This document shows positions 1 to 7,947 of a DNA stretch of 64,000 nt, piece by piece (the stretch's first letter is position 1; each line of letters opens with the position of its first letter). The stretch comes from Opitutaceae bacterium. Its GTDB lineage: Bacteria; Verrucomicrobiota; Verrucomicrobiia; Opitutales; Opitutaceae. The DNA lies in NCBI GenBank assembly GCA_003151515.1, contig PLXS01000005.1:1-64000 (forward strand). Reading direction: 5' to 3'. The notes under the pieces were generated by a model that saw only the letters and a list, made by a program, of their open reading frames with translations, was not told the origin of the DNA and did not search any database. The translations under genes and the position numbers were made by a program.

Positions 1-1
1 T

Positions 2-379
2 CATTTAGTCTTTGTGACAAAGTACCGGCGGGGGGTGATAACGGAAAGGGTTCGGAAACACCTTCTTCAATCCTGCAGCCACGTGTGTGCGAAGATGGGC
101 GCCGAACTCAAGGAATTTGATGGAAAAGATGACCATGTGCACCTGCTGGTCGCCTATCCGCCAAAGCTGTCGATCTCCCGCCTCGTCAACTCCCTCAAGC
201 TCGTCTCGGCCCGACTCCTTCGCAAACGCGACTTCCCGGAGGTGCGCCGCAGGCTCTGGGGCAACCATCTTTGGACCCCGAGCTACTATGCCGGCTCTTG
301 CGGGGGAGCCAGCCGGAAGACCGTCAAACGATACATCCAAGCCCAGAGGTTGCCGAAGACTCCAGATCGGCGGCGCTAG
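2..379 (+). CDS. tnpA: IS200/IS605-family transposase TnpA (5' end outside window)
   Basis: Single-strand DNA transposase of the HUH (Y1) type. The frame is open from the first bases of the window and reads HLVFVTKYRRG, the usual N-terminal region of this family, so only the first few residues are missing. The HUH metal-binding pair is visible as DHVHLLV, and the conserved C-terminal helix with its catalytic Tyr is visible as VKRYIQAQ. Family proteins are about 130-150 residues, which matches. No tnpB accessory gene follows. A GC hairpin just downstream may be the element's right-end structure. The family call is secure; whether the copy is active is not known. Confidence 0.85.
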   Translation, partial: HLVFVTKYRRGVITERVRKHLLQSCSHVCAKMGAELKEFDGKDDHVHLLVAYPPKLSISRLVNSLKLVSARLLRKRDFPEVRRRLWGNHLWTPSYYAGSCGGASRKTVKRYIQAQRLPKTPDRRR

Positions 380-384
380 CTAGC

Positions 385-411
385 CCCGGCCTAAGCTGCG
401 CTTTGGCCGGG
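385..411. repeat. Hairpin downstream of tnpA
   Basis: A perfect 7-bp inverted repeat (CCCGGCC at 385-391, GGCCGGG at 405-411) with a 13-nt loop starts 6 bases after the transposase stop. IS200/IS605 elements end in subterminal hairpins recognised by TnpA, so this could be the right end. A short T run follows, so it could equally be a weak terminator. Confidence 0.45.
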
Positions 412-421
412 TTTGCGCGCC

Positions 422-456
422 GTCGGAGATCAACTCTATCGGGCCGGTCGGAGATC
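422..456. repeat. 10-bp direct repeat, two copies
   Basis: GTCGGAGATC occurs at 422-431 and again at 447-456, a 25-bp period, in the non-coding gap between the transposase and the next gene. It could be element-end sequence or a protein-binding site. Function is unknown. Confidence 0.35.
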
Positions 457-518
457 CTCAATCCTAGGGGTATTTCTGAAGGTGTCATATTTCAAAAATC
501 GCTAAGCCCGACAGACTC

Positions 519-1112
519 TTAGTGCTGGGCGGCCTCGGCCGAGGGCGTGGTGCTGCCCAGGTACTTGACGCGGGGGCGGCCGGACCCCTCGATCTCCATG
601 AAGAAGCTGCCCATCGATCCGGGCACGATGCGCACGTGCACGGGCTTGTTGGTCGGGGTCACGTAGTCGCCGTCGGTCCCGGTGACCACCCACATCTGGC
701 CGTTGGTTAGCATGAGGACGGTGCCCGTCCGGTAGCCGCTGAAGCCCGGGACGAGCGTGGCGTCGAGCGTCGTGTAGTCGATCTCGGTGCCCGGCTTGAG
801 CACCACCCTCATGCGCTCGACGATGCCCGGCGAGGCCGCCTCCGCCTTGCGGCTCTCCTCCTGCACCTGCTGGCGCACCTGCTGCGAGACCGTGGCCGTC
901 ACGGCCTTAGTCGTCTCCTCGGCCGCCTTGGCGGCGGCGCCCACCTTCTCCCCGCGAACGAGCGCGTCCAGCCTCGCCAGCTCCTCGGGCGTGAGCTTGC
1001 CCAGGCCGGCGGCCTGGAAGTCCTCGGGCGAAAGCCCCCTTGTGAAGGAATCGTCGGCCCGGGCGGCTCCGGCGCATAGGACGGCAAAGATCAGCAAGAG
1101 ACGCGGGAACAT
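519..1112 (-). CDS. Secreted protein of unknown function
   Basis: A 197-residue protein with a clear signal peptide: an Arg near the N-terminus, then a Leu/Ile/Ala-rich stretch ending in AGAARA. An Ala/Glu/Lys-rich, probably helical segment follows (about residues 50-95), then a C-terminal beta-rich domain with YTTLDATLVPG and GQMWVVTGTDGDY. I do not recognise a named family. I chose the ATG at 1112; a GTG four codons upstream at 1124 is the alternative. It stands alone between the transposase remnant and the divergent HAD gene and is probably periplasmic or surface-exposed. Confidence 0.6.
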   Translation of the reverse strand: MFPRLLLIFAVLCAGAARADDSFTRGLSPEDFQAAGLGKLTPEELARLDALVRGEKVGAAAKAAEETTKAVTATVSQQVRQQVQEESRKAEAASPGIVERMRVVLKPGTEIDYTTLDATLVPGFSGYRTGTVLMLTNGQMWVVTGTDGDYVTPTNKPVHVRIVPGSMGSFFMEIEGSGRPRVKYLGSTTPSAEAAQH

Positions 1113-1178
1113 GATGGCACGCAACGGTCAACGCTTGCGTCGCCCCCGGCGCAACGAAAAAGTCGCCTGCGACCGCAC

Positions 1179-1826
1179 ATGATAAGGGCCCTCATCTTCG
1201 ACTTTGACGGACTGATCCTCGACACCGAGACGGCGATGATCGACGCCTACGGCGACGTGCACCGCTCCCACGGCCTCCCGTTCGACAGGGAGCTGTTCGT
1301 GCGAAGCGTCGGCCACGCGGACTACGCCTTCGACCCGTGGAGGGCCTTCGGGCCGGGCGCGGACCGGGCCGCCCTCGAGGGCGAGCGGCGGGCCTTTAAC
1401 CGCTCCCGCAGCGAGCGCCAGCCCGTCCTGCCGGGCGTCCTCGCGCTCCTCGCGGACGCGGCGGCGGCGAACCTCCGGATAGGGCTCGCGTCCAACTCGG
1501 GCAGGGAGCACGTCGAGGGCCACCTGGGGCGCATCGGACTCTTTGGCCGGTTCGATTTCATCGCCTGCCGCGAGGACGCGGCCTCGCCGAAGCCCGAGCC
1601 CGACCTGTACCGCCTGGTCCTCGCCCGCTTCGGCCTGAGCGGGCGGGAGGCCATCGCATTCGAGGATTCGTACACGGGAAGCCTCGCCGCGCGCCGCGCC
1701 GGCCTCTGGGTGGTCGCCGTGCCGAACCCGTCGACGGGGCACCACGACTTCGACCACGCCGACGTGAAGGTCGCTTCGCTCGCGGATTGCCGCCTCGGCG
1801 AACTCGTCTCACGATTCGGCCCATGA
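1179..1826 (+). CDS. HAD-superfamily phosphatase/phosphomutase (beta-phosphoglucomutase-like)
   Basis: Cytoplasmic haloacid-dehalogenase hydrolase of 215 residues. The nucleophile motif DFDGLILDTE starts at D8 (nucleophile D8, acid/base D10). Motif II is ASNSG, motif III is the Lys in SPKPEPD and motif IV is FEDS. A helical cap between motifs I and II places it in the subfamily that holds beta-phosphoglucomutases and small sugar-phosphate phosphatases. The substrate cannot be read from sequence. Its stop overlaps the start of the following glycosyltransferase gene in an ATGA junction, so the two are probably translationally coupled. Confidence 0.85.
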   Translation: MIRALIFDFDGLILDTETAMIDAYGDVHRSHGLPFDRELFVRSVGHADYAFDPWRAFGPGADRAALEGERRAFNRSRSERQPVLPGVLALLADAAAANLRIGLASNSGREHVEGHLGRIGLFGRFDFIACREDAASPKPEPDLYRLVLARFGLSGREAIAFEDSYTGSLAARRAGLWVVAVPNPSTGHHDFDHADVKVASLADCRLGELVSRFGP

Positions 1827-2587
1827 CGGCGCCCGACCTTCCCCGCTACAACGTGCAGGGCGTCGGCGTGTCGGCGCTCGCGTTCGCCCAGGCCCGCGAC
1901 CTGGTGGCGGGCGCGCGCGCCGGCGGGACCCCGGGCTACGTCTGCCTGTGCACGGTCAACGGCGTCGCTCACGCCCGCAGGGACGAGGGCTTCAGGCGCA
2001 TCATGAACGAGTCGTGGCTGACGACGGCCGACGGCATGCCGATCGTCTGGATGGGCCCGCCGGGCGTTGAGCGCGTCTACGGGCCCGACCTCATGCTGGC
2101 CGTGTGCGACGCGGGGCGCCTGCGCGGGCTTCGCCACTACTTCTACGGCGGCAAGCCGGGCGTCGCGGACGAGCTCGCGGCGAGCCTCCGGGCGCGGTAC
2201 CCGGGCCTCGACGTCGTCGGAACGCACACGCCCCCCTTCAGGGAGCTGACCGGCGCCGAGCTTGCGGCCCTCGGGGCCGAGGTGGCGGCCGCGCGGCCGG
2301 ACATCATCTGGGTCGGCCTCGGGACGCCGAGGCAGGAGCGGTTCATGGCGGGCCCCGGGCGCAGCCTCGCGGCCGGCCTCCTCATCGGGGTCGGCGCCGC
2401 GTTCGACTTCCACTCGGGAAGGGCCCCGCAGGCCCCGCGCTGGATGCAGAGGGGCGGGCTGGAGTGGCTCTTCCGGCTCGGAACCGAGCCCCGCCGCCTG
2501 GGCCCGAGGTACCTGACGACGAACACGCTCTTCCTGCTTCGCCTGGCGGCCCAGAAGCTCGGGCTGCGCCAGTACCCGCTCAGCTGA
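1823..2587 (+). CDS. WecG/TagA/CpsF-family glycosyltransferase (GT26)
   Basis: A 254-residue transferase of the family that moves N-acetylmannosaminuronic acid, N-acetylmannosamine or glucose onto a polyprenyl-linked acceptor in surface-polymer synthesis. Visible family marks are the conserved TVNG with nearby Asp residues, the WLTTADGMP segment with MGPPGVERVYGPDLM, the GG.PG loop near residue 105 and WVGLGTPRQERF. The ATG at 1823 overlaps the stop of the HAD gene by 4 bases, and I prefer it to an in-frame ATG at 1787. It may serve the polysaccharide locus at 8-16 kb, but that link is inference. Confidence 0.88.
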   Translation: MTAPDLPRYNVQGVGVSALAFAQARDLVAGARAGGTPGYVCLCTVNGVAHARRDEGFRRIMNESWLTTADGMPIVWMGPPGVERVYGPDLMLAVCDAGRLRGLRHYFYGGKPGVADELAASLRARYPGLDVVGTHTPPFRELTGAELAALGAEVAAARPDIIWVGLGTPRQERFMAGPGRSLAAGLLIGVGAAFDFHSGRAPQAPRWMQRGGLEWLFRLGTEPRRLGPRYLTTNTLFLLRLAAQKLGLRQYPLS

Positions 2588-2651
2588 ACGGGGCGGCCGG
2601 AATTGCCCGGCGCCCCTTGTCAATCGGGCAATCCCGGGTAGCTTCGCCGTC

Positions 2652-3290
2652 ATGAAGATCGGAGTCATCGGGTCGGGGGACGTTGGAAAGGCGCTGGCGG
2701 GCGGGTTCCTCAAGCACGGGCACGATGTCGTCATCAGCACCCGGGAGCCGGCCAAGCTTGCGGACTGGGCGAAGCAGAACCCGCGGGGCCGGGTTGCCAG
2801 CTCCCCGGAGGCCGCGAAATTCGCGGAGCTAGCCGTGCTCGCCGTCAAGGGGACGGCGGCGGCGGCGGCGGTCCGGGCCGCCGGCCCGGAGAACCTTAAG
2901 GGCAAGCCGGTCATCGACACCACAAACCCGATCGCGGACGCGCCGCCGGTCAACGGCGTGCTGAAGTTCTTCACGACCTTCGACGAGTCGCTGATGGAGC
3001 GCCTGCAGCGGGAGTTCCCCGCGGTTGGCTTCGTCAAGGCCTTCAACTCCGTGGGAGCGGCGTGCATGGTCGATCCGCGGTTCAAGGGGGGCAAGCCGAC
3101 CATGTTCATCTGCGGCGGCGATGACTCGGCGAAGAAGAAGGTCGCCGCCGTCGCGGACGAGTTCGGCTGGGACGTGGCCGACATGGGCGCGGTCGAGGCC
3201 GCGCGGGCCATTGAGCCGCTGTGCATGCTCTGGTGCATCCCCGGCTTCCAGCGCAACGAGTGGTCCCACGCGTTCAAGCTGCTGCAGTAG
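2652..3290 (+). CDS. NAD(P)-binding oxidoreductase of the F420-dependent reductase (Fno/NPR-like) fold
   Basis: A 212-residue Rossmann-fold protein. It starts MKIGVIGSGDVGKALA, a GxGxxG dinucleotide-binding loop, followed by the STREP segment that usually recognises the NADP phosphate. The DTTNPIAD segment and the VKAFNSVGA segment are typical of proteins annotated as NADPH-dependent F420 reductase. In bacteria that lack F420 these proteins use other, mostly unknown, substrates. It is monocistronic here. The family is secure; the substrate is unknown. Confidence 0.8.
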   Translation: MKIGVIGSGDVGKALAGGFLKHGHDVVISTREPAKLADWAKQNPRGRVASSPEAAKFAELAVLAVKGTAAAAAVRAAGPENLKGKPVIDTTNPIADAPPVNGVLKFFTTFDESLMERLQREFPAVGFVKAFNSVGAACMVDPRFKGGKPTMFICGGDDSAKKKVAAVADEFGWDVADMGAVEAARAIEPLCMLWCIPGFQRNEWSHAFKLLQ

Positions 3291-3332
3291 GCGGCGGCAA
3301 TCCCCCCGGGCGCCGGGCCGCCCCCGGCACGC

Positions 3333-3998
3333 CTAGAAGAGGTCCCTTTGGACAATCGAGTCGCGCCTGCCCGGGTCCAGCGTGCTGAGCGCCAGGACCT
3401 GCATGAGCGTCAGGGCCGCCGTCTGGGCGTGGCGCGCGAGCGAGGCCAGCAGGAGCGCTCCGCCCAGGGCGTCGTAGAGCGCCGCGTGGTAGCGCTGCCT
3501 GCCCTGCGGGCAGTGGGCCTCCGCCAGACGGTCGAGCTCGCCCTGCAGACCGCAGGCGCCGACGAGCCACTCGAGGCGCCCGGACTCGAGGCCGGGGTAG
3601 AGCTGGGCGTAGATGCGGGCCGTGTCTATCCAGGGGCCCCAGTCGATGACCCGCTCGCCCGGCCGGGAGAAGTCGGGGGAATTCCTGGGGTACGGCCAGA
3701 CCGACCTGATCAGGGAGTTCTCGGCGCCGGAATAGTGCGCGGCAAGCGGGCCATTCTCGCGCAGCGAGGCGAAGACCTCCCAGTCGTCAGAGAAGGGAGC
3801 GCAGCCCCCCAGCGCCTCGGCGCGCAGCCCGTGCACCTCGGTGTCGGCCCTGTCCACCCGGCCCGTGGGTGCGCACAGGCGGGTGCGAACCCCGTCCACC
3901 CGGCCATCCAGCAGCGTGACAACGCCGTACTCGAGCACGCCCGAGGCGACGCTTCCCTCGAAGTCGATGAAGTGTACCGGCTGCTGCGTCCAGGGCAT
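3333..3998 (-). CDS. DEDDh-type 3'-5' exonuclease (DnaQ-like)
   Basis: A 221-residue protein resembling the proofreading exonuclease superfamily. Motif I is IDFEGS (D12, E14). The third motif is RYHAALYDA, giving the His and last Asp of DEDDh. The second motif reads AAHYSGAENSL, where the expected Asp five residues after His is a Glu (E93). This is an oddity that may reflect a subfamily or weakened catalysis. I start at the ATG at 3998, just before the catalytic strand; an in-frame start at 4073 would reach into the divergent gene's leader. Substrate (DNA or RNA) is unknown. Confidence 0.7.
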   Translation of the reverse strand: MPWTQQPVHFIDFEGSVASGVLEYGVVTLLDGRVDGVRTRLCAPTGRVDRADTEVHGLRAEALGGCAPFSDDWEVFASLRENGPLAAHYSGAENSLIRSVWPYPRNSPDFSRPGERVIDWGPWIDTARIYAQLYPGLESGRLEWLVGACGLQGELDRLAEAHCPQGRQRYHAALYDALGGALLLASLARHAQTAALTLMQVLALSTLDPGRRDSIVQRDLF

Positions 3999-4080
3999 GG
4001 GTCCACTTTCCGCGCTTAGCGCCCCGGCTCCGAGCTCATTTTTTCGTGTCTTTGTGCCGATTCGCCGATTCAAGGGTGTT

Positions 4081-4839
4081 GTGGATCTTGAGCCCTACCG
4101 CGATTTCATGTTCGAGCTCGCCGAGATGAGCGGCAACTTTATCCGGCCGTACTTCGGCAAGGTCGACCTTGAGGTGGAGCTCAAGGCGGACCACACGCCG
4201 GTTACCGCTGCCGACCGCGGCGCGGAGAAGCTCATGCGCGAGCTCATCAGGGAGACCTTCCCGAATCACGGCGTGATTGGGGAGGAGTTCGGCCCCGACC
4301 GGCCTGACGCCGAGTTCGTCTGGGTGCTCGACCCCATCGACGGCACGAAGTCGTTCACCTCGGGTGTCCCCCTGTTCGGCACCCTGATCGGCCTGCTGCG
4401 CAAGGGGCAGCCCATCCTCGGGTGCATCAACCAGCCCGTGCTGGACCAGCTTCTGATCGGCGACAACGAGTCGGCCACCCTGAACGGGCGCCCGGCGCGG
4501 GTTCGCGCCGCGCGCCCGCTCGCGGAGGCGACGCTGCTTACCAGCGACCCCGTGACCGCCTCCGCCGTCGCGGGCTTCCAGGCACTCGCGGCCCAGGCCG
4601 CCCTCGTGCGCACCTGGGGCGACTGCTACGGGTACCTGCTGGTGGCGACCGGCTTTGCAGACATCATGTTTGATCCCGCGATGCACCCCTGGGACATCGC
4701 GGCTCTTGTCCCGGTGATCCGCGGGGCCGGCGGCGTGATCACCGACTCCAAGGGGGGGGCGCCCTACCCCGCCTCCTCGCTCGTGGCCTCGGCGAACGCG
4801 GAGCTCCACCGCGAGGTCATAAGGGTCTTGCGCAGCTAG
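4081..4839 (+). CDS. hisN: Inositol-monophosphatase-family phosphatase, probably histidinol-phosphatase
   Basis: A 252-residue Mg2+-dependent, Li+-sensitive-type phosphatase. It shows metal-binding GEEFG, the core WVLDPIDGTKSF and the C-terminal HPWDIAALVP. The sequence style, with KADHTPVTAADRGAE near the N-terminus, is closest to HisN-type enzymes, which remove phosphate from histidinol phosphate in His synthesis. Related enzymes act on inositol or adenosine phosphates. The GTG at 4081 is preceded by AAGGG at 4072-4076; the frame is open further upstream, but that part reads as low-complexity non-homologous sequence. ATG at 4108 is the alternative. Confidence 0.8.
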   Translation: MDLEPYRDFMFELAEMSGNFIRPYFGKVDLEVELKADHTPVTAADRGAEKLMRELIRETFPNHGVIGEEFGPDRPDAEFVWVLDPIDGTKSFTSGVPLFGTLIGLLRKGQPILGCINQPVLDQLLIGDNESATLNGRPARVRAARPLAEATLLTSDPVTASAVAGFQALAAQAALVRTWGDCYGYLLVATGFADIMFDPAMHPWDIAALVPVIRGAGGVITDSKGGAPYPASSLVASANAELHREVIRVLRS

Positions 4840-4842
4840 GCC

Positions 4843-6042
4843 TTACAGCCCCTTAGCCCCGGCGGCCACCCACGCGGCGATCACCGCGCGCTCCTCGTCC
4901 GTGATGCCTGTCGCGTTGCCAAGCGGCATGATGCGCGTGACGACGACCTGCTGGTAGATCCTCTGGGCGTTCTGGACGATGGCCGCCGGGCTCGTGAGGA
5001 CGACGCCCGCCGGGGGCTGCGTTATGCCGGTGAAGGTCGGCGACTGGGAGTGGCACGTGACGCAGCGCTGGCCCACGATCGCGCGCACCCTGTCCAGGGT
5101 CACGGGGCCGCTGACCGCGGGCAGCGCCCTGACGTGCGGCGCCGTCCAGACGGCGACGGCGCCAAGGAGAACCGCGGCAACCGCGAGGTACTGCCACGCG
5201 AAGGCTCCCTTGTGCCTGCGGTTGAAGAAATGCCGGATCGAGACGCCGGCCGCGCCCATGAGCGCCAGGACCGCCCAGGCCTGCGGGTGGCCGAAGGTCG
5301 CCGCGTAGTGGTTGCTGATCATGATGAACACGACCGGCAGGGTGAAGTAGTTGTTGTGGACGCTGCGCTGCTTGCCGCGCAGCCCGTCGGCCGGGTCCGG
5401 CGCCCTGCCGGCGCGCATCGCCTCGACCATCCGCCTCTGCCCGGGGATGATCACGAAGAAGACGTTCGCGGCCATGATGGTGCCGATCGAGGTCCCGACG
5501 TGGATGTACGCGGCGCGCCCGCCCAGGAGGCGCGTGAGCTCCCAGGCCAGGAGCGTCAGGAGGGCGAAGGTGACGGCGGCCATGGTGGGCCCGCTCCTTC
5601 CGATCGGGGAGCGGCACAGCAGGTCGTACACGATCCACGAGGCGGCCATGCTCGCCAGGCCCACGCCGACCGCCTGGGCCCCCGTGAGGCTGGCGACCGA
5701 CGGGTCGACCATCATCGCCTGCGCGTGGAGCCAGTAGACGATGACCAAGAGCGCCGTCCCCGAGAGCCACGTCACATAGGCCTCCCACTTGAACCAGTGC
5801 AGCTTCCGCGGGAGCCTCGCGGGCGCGACCGCGTACTTCTGCGGGTTGTAGAAGCCGCCGCCGTGGACCGCCCAGAGCTCGCCCGCGACGCCCCTTCGCT
5901 CCGCCTCCGAGCCCGGCTCGGGCGGCTCGATGCTGTCGTCGAGCCACACGAAATAGAACGACGAGCCGACCCAGGCGATGCCCGCGATCACGTGCAGCCA
6001 CCGCAGCAGCATGCCGAGGAACTCGATCAGGTGGGCCTCCAT
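4843..6042 (-). CDS. puuD: PuuD-like membrane haem protein (urate hydroxylase family) with C-terminal cytochrome c domain
   Basis: A 399-residue inner-membrane protein. The N-terminal 300 residues carry about eight hydrophobic segments and the family start LRWLHVIAGIAWVGSSFYF. The C-terminus is a monohaem cytochrome c domain with CVTCH at 327-331 and probable axial Met372 in RIMPLGN. PuuD-type proteins oxidise urate to 5-hydroxyisourate and pass electrons to the respiratory chain. No xdh, HIU hydrolase or allantoin genes are adjacent, so the substrate is inferred from the family only. It lies 10 bases downstream of the RNase Y gene on the same strand. Confidence 0.82.
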   Translation of the reverse strand: MEAHLIEFLGMLLRWLHVIAGIAWVGSSFYFVWLDDSIEPPEPGSEAERRGVAGELWAVHGGGFYNPQKYAVAPARLPRKLHWFKWEAYVTWLSGTALLVIVYWLHAQAMMVDPSVASLTGAQAVGVGLASMAASWIVYDLLCRSPIGRSGPTMAAVTFALLTLLAWELTRLLGGRAAYIHVGTSIGTIMAANVFFVIIPGQRRMVEAMRAGRAPDPADGLRGKQRSVHNNYFTLPVVFIMISNHYAATFGHPQAWAVLALMGAAGVSIRHFFNRRHKGAFAWQYLAVAAVLLGAVAVWTAPHVRALPAVSGPVTLDRVRAIVGQRCVTCHSQSPTFTGITQPPAGVVLTSPAAIVQNAQRIYQQVVVTRIMPLGNATGITDEERAVIAAWVAAGAKGL

Positions 6043-6052
6043 GGTCGGCGGA

Positions 6053-7633
6053 TCAGGTGGCCGTCTCGGTGTAGCGCGCCTCGCGGATGACGGTGATCTT
6101 GATCGTGCTCGGGTACTGCAGCTCGGCCTCGATGCGCCGCCTGAGCTCCTTGGCGATCTCCCTGGCCCGGTCGTCGGTCACCTCCTGCGGCGAAACAACG
6201 ACGCGGATCTCGCGGCCGGCCTGGATCGCGAACGCCTGCTGCACCCCCCCGATCGAGACGGCCAGCTCCTCCAGCCGCTTCAGCCGCTGGATGTAGTTCT
6301 CCATCGACTCGGCGCGGGCGCCCGGGCGCGTCGCCGAAATCGTGTCGGCGAGGATGACCAGGCCCGCGTAGATGGTCTCGGGCTTGACCTCCTCGTGGTG
6401 GGCCGCGACGGCGTTGACCACGATCGGCGTCTCGCCGTGGCGCTTGATGAACTCCGCGCCCATCGCCGCGTGGCTTCCCTCGAGCTCGCCCGGCACGGCC
6501 TTGCCGATGTCGTGCAGCAGTCCGGCCCTCTTCGCGAGGTTGGGGTCCAGCCCGATCTCGCTTGCGATCAGCGACGCCAGGAAAGCCGTCTCCACCGAGT
6601 GGTCGAGGACATTCTGGTTGTAGGAGAAGCGGTACTTGAGCCGGCCCAGGAGCTTTATGATCTCCGAATTCAGGCCGTTGATGTTGAGCCTCGTGACGGC
6701 GTCCTCGCCCGCCTGCGTGGTCGACAGGTCGATCTCGTCCTGTGCGCGCTTGACGTACTCCTCGATGCTCGCCGGGTGGATCCTCCCGTCCTTGACCAGG
6801 GCCTCGAGGGCGTTGCGCGCAATCTCCCTGCGCACGGGGTCGAACGACGAGAGCAGGACGAGCTGCGGCGACTCGTCGATGAGGAGCGTCACCCCCGTCG
6901 CCGCCTCGAAGGACTTGATGTTGCGGCCCTCGCGCCCGATGAGCCGGCCCTTCATGTCCTCGCTCGGCAGGTGCACGAGCGATGCCGTGAGGTCCGTGTT
7001 GGGCTTGCTCGCGAGCCGCTGCATCGAGGCGATCAGGATCCGGCGCGACTGCGTGAGGAGCTCCTGCTCGGACTTCTCGAGCGTCTCGCGCCGCATCGCC
7101 CGCAGCTCGTCCTGGCACTCGAGGAGGACCTCCTCGCGCAGCTGCTTGCGCACCTCCTCGCCGTCGAGCTGCGAGACGCCCTCGAGCCTCTTGCGCACGT
7201 TCTTCGACAGGTCGCGAATCGCGTCGCGCGCCTGCCGGATGGCGCTGCTCTCGCGGTTGAGCCTCTCCTGGCGCTGCTCGAGCTGGAAGTCGAGGAGGGC
7301 CAGGGACTCCTCGTGGGCCTTTATCTCGCGCAGGCGCACATCGGACTCGATCTCGCGCCGGTCGAACTCCCTGTTGAGCTCGGCCCTCTTCTCCTGGATC
7401 TCGTGCTCGACCTTCTGCTTCATCTCCTCCGCCGCCACCGCCGCCTCGCGGCGGGCCACCTCGATCAGCTCGATCGCCTGCTCATGCGCCGTCCGGCGCG
7501 TGTAGCGGGTGACGATCCACACGACCGCAAACCCGGCCAGCATGCCCACCAGCAGTGAGGCCGGCAGTGCAGCGTCGAGAAATTCGCCAGGCAGTGAGAG
7601 TGCGGATACCAGTTCTGCTACGATTAGGGCCAA
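6053..7633 (-). CDS. rny: Ribonuclease Y
   Basis: A 526-residue membrane-anchored endoribonuclease that initiates mRNA decay. In order: an N-terminal membrane segment (about 25-43), a long Glu/Arg/Lys-rich coiled coil (about 50-200), a KH RNA-binding domain with GREGRNIK (233-240), and an HD domain with H374-D375 in LLHDIGKA, AHHEE (411-415) and D430. Full family length is about 520 residues. The start is a TTG at 7633; no upstream ATG is in frame and no clear ribosome-binding site is seen. The GC-poorer gap upstream should hold its promoter. Confidence 0.95.
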   Translation of the reverse strand: MALIVAELVSALSLPGEFLDAALPASLLVGMLAGFAVVWIVTRYTRRTAHEQAIELIEVARREAAVAAEEMKQKVEHEIQEKRAELNREFDRREIESDVRLREIKAHEESLALLDFQLEQRQERLNRESSAIRQARDAIRDLSKNVRKRLEGVSQLDGEEVRKQLREEVLLECQDELRAMRRETLEKSEQELLTQSRRILIASMQRLASKPNTDLTASLVHLPSEDMKGRLIGREGRNIKSFEAATGVTLLIDESPQLVLLSSFDPVRREIARNALEALVKDGRIHPASIEEYVKRAQDEIDLSTTQAGEDAVTRLNINGLNSEIIKLLGRLKYRFSYNQNVLDHSVETAFLASLIASEIGLDPNLAKRAGLLHDIGKAVPGELEGSHAAMGAEFIKRHGETPIVVNAVAAHHEEVKPETIYAGLVILADTISATRPGARAESMENYIQRLKRLEELAVSIGGVQQAFAIQAGREIRVVVSPQEVTDDRAREIAKELRRRIEAELQYPSTIKITVIREARYTETAT

Positions 7634-7947
7634 GAGTTGGGTTTGTTAACCATGGCGCCCCGACAAAAGACCTCAAGTCTGTTTCCCGCGCCGGAACCGC
7701 GGGGCCGTCCTTCTTTGCGATATTACTGGGCTCAAACAGACGTTAAAGTCGACTGTATCATATTGTTACGCTGTCTCCACCAAGCTTCGACCGCCGCTTT
7801 GCGGTTGCCCTCGATGAGCCGCCCGTCAGGGCTTTTGAACGCAGCTTCGTGTTGATCGCCTGAAAGCGCCCAAAGAAATGTCCGTCGGACACGGCCCGGT
7901 TCCATGCGGCTTCGACCACGCTGCAGACTCAGAGATAGCACTCCCGT
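7634..7947. other. Intergenic region upstream of rny
   Basis: 314 bases between the RNase Y start and the stop of the next minus-strand gene. It is visibly less GC-rich than the flanks. It holds one 69-codon minus-strand frame (7732-7941) whose sequence looks non-coding. I see no RNA gene or clear terminator. Confidence 0.5.
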
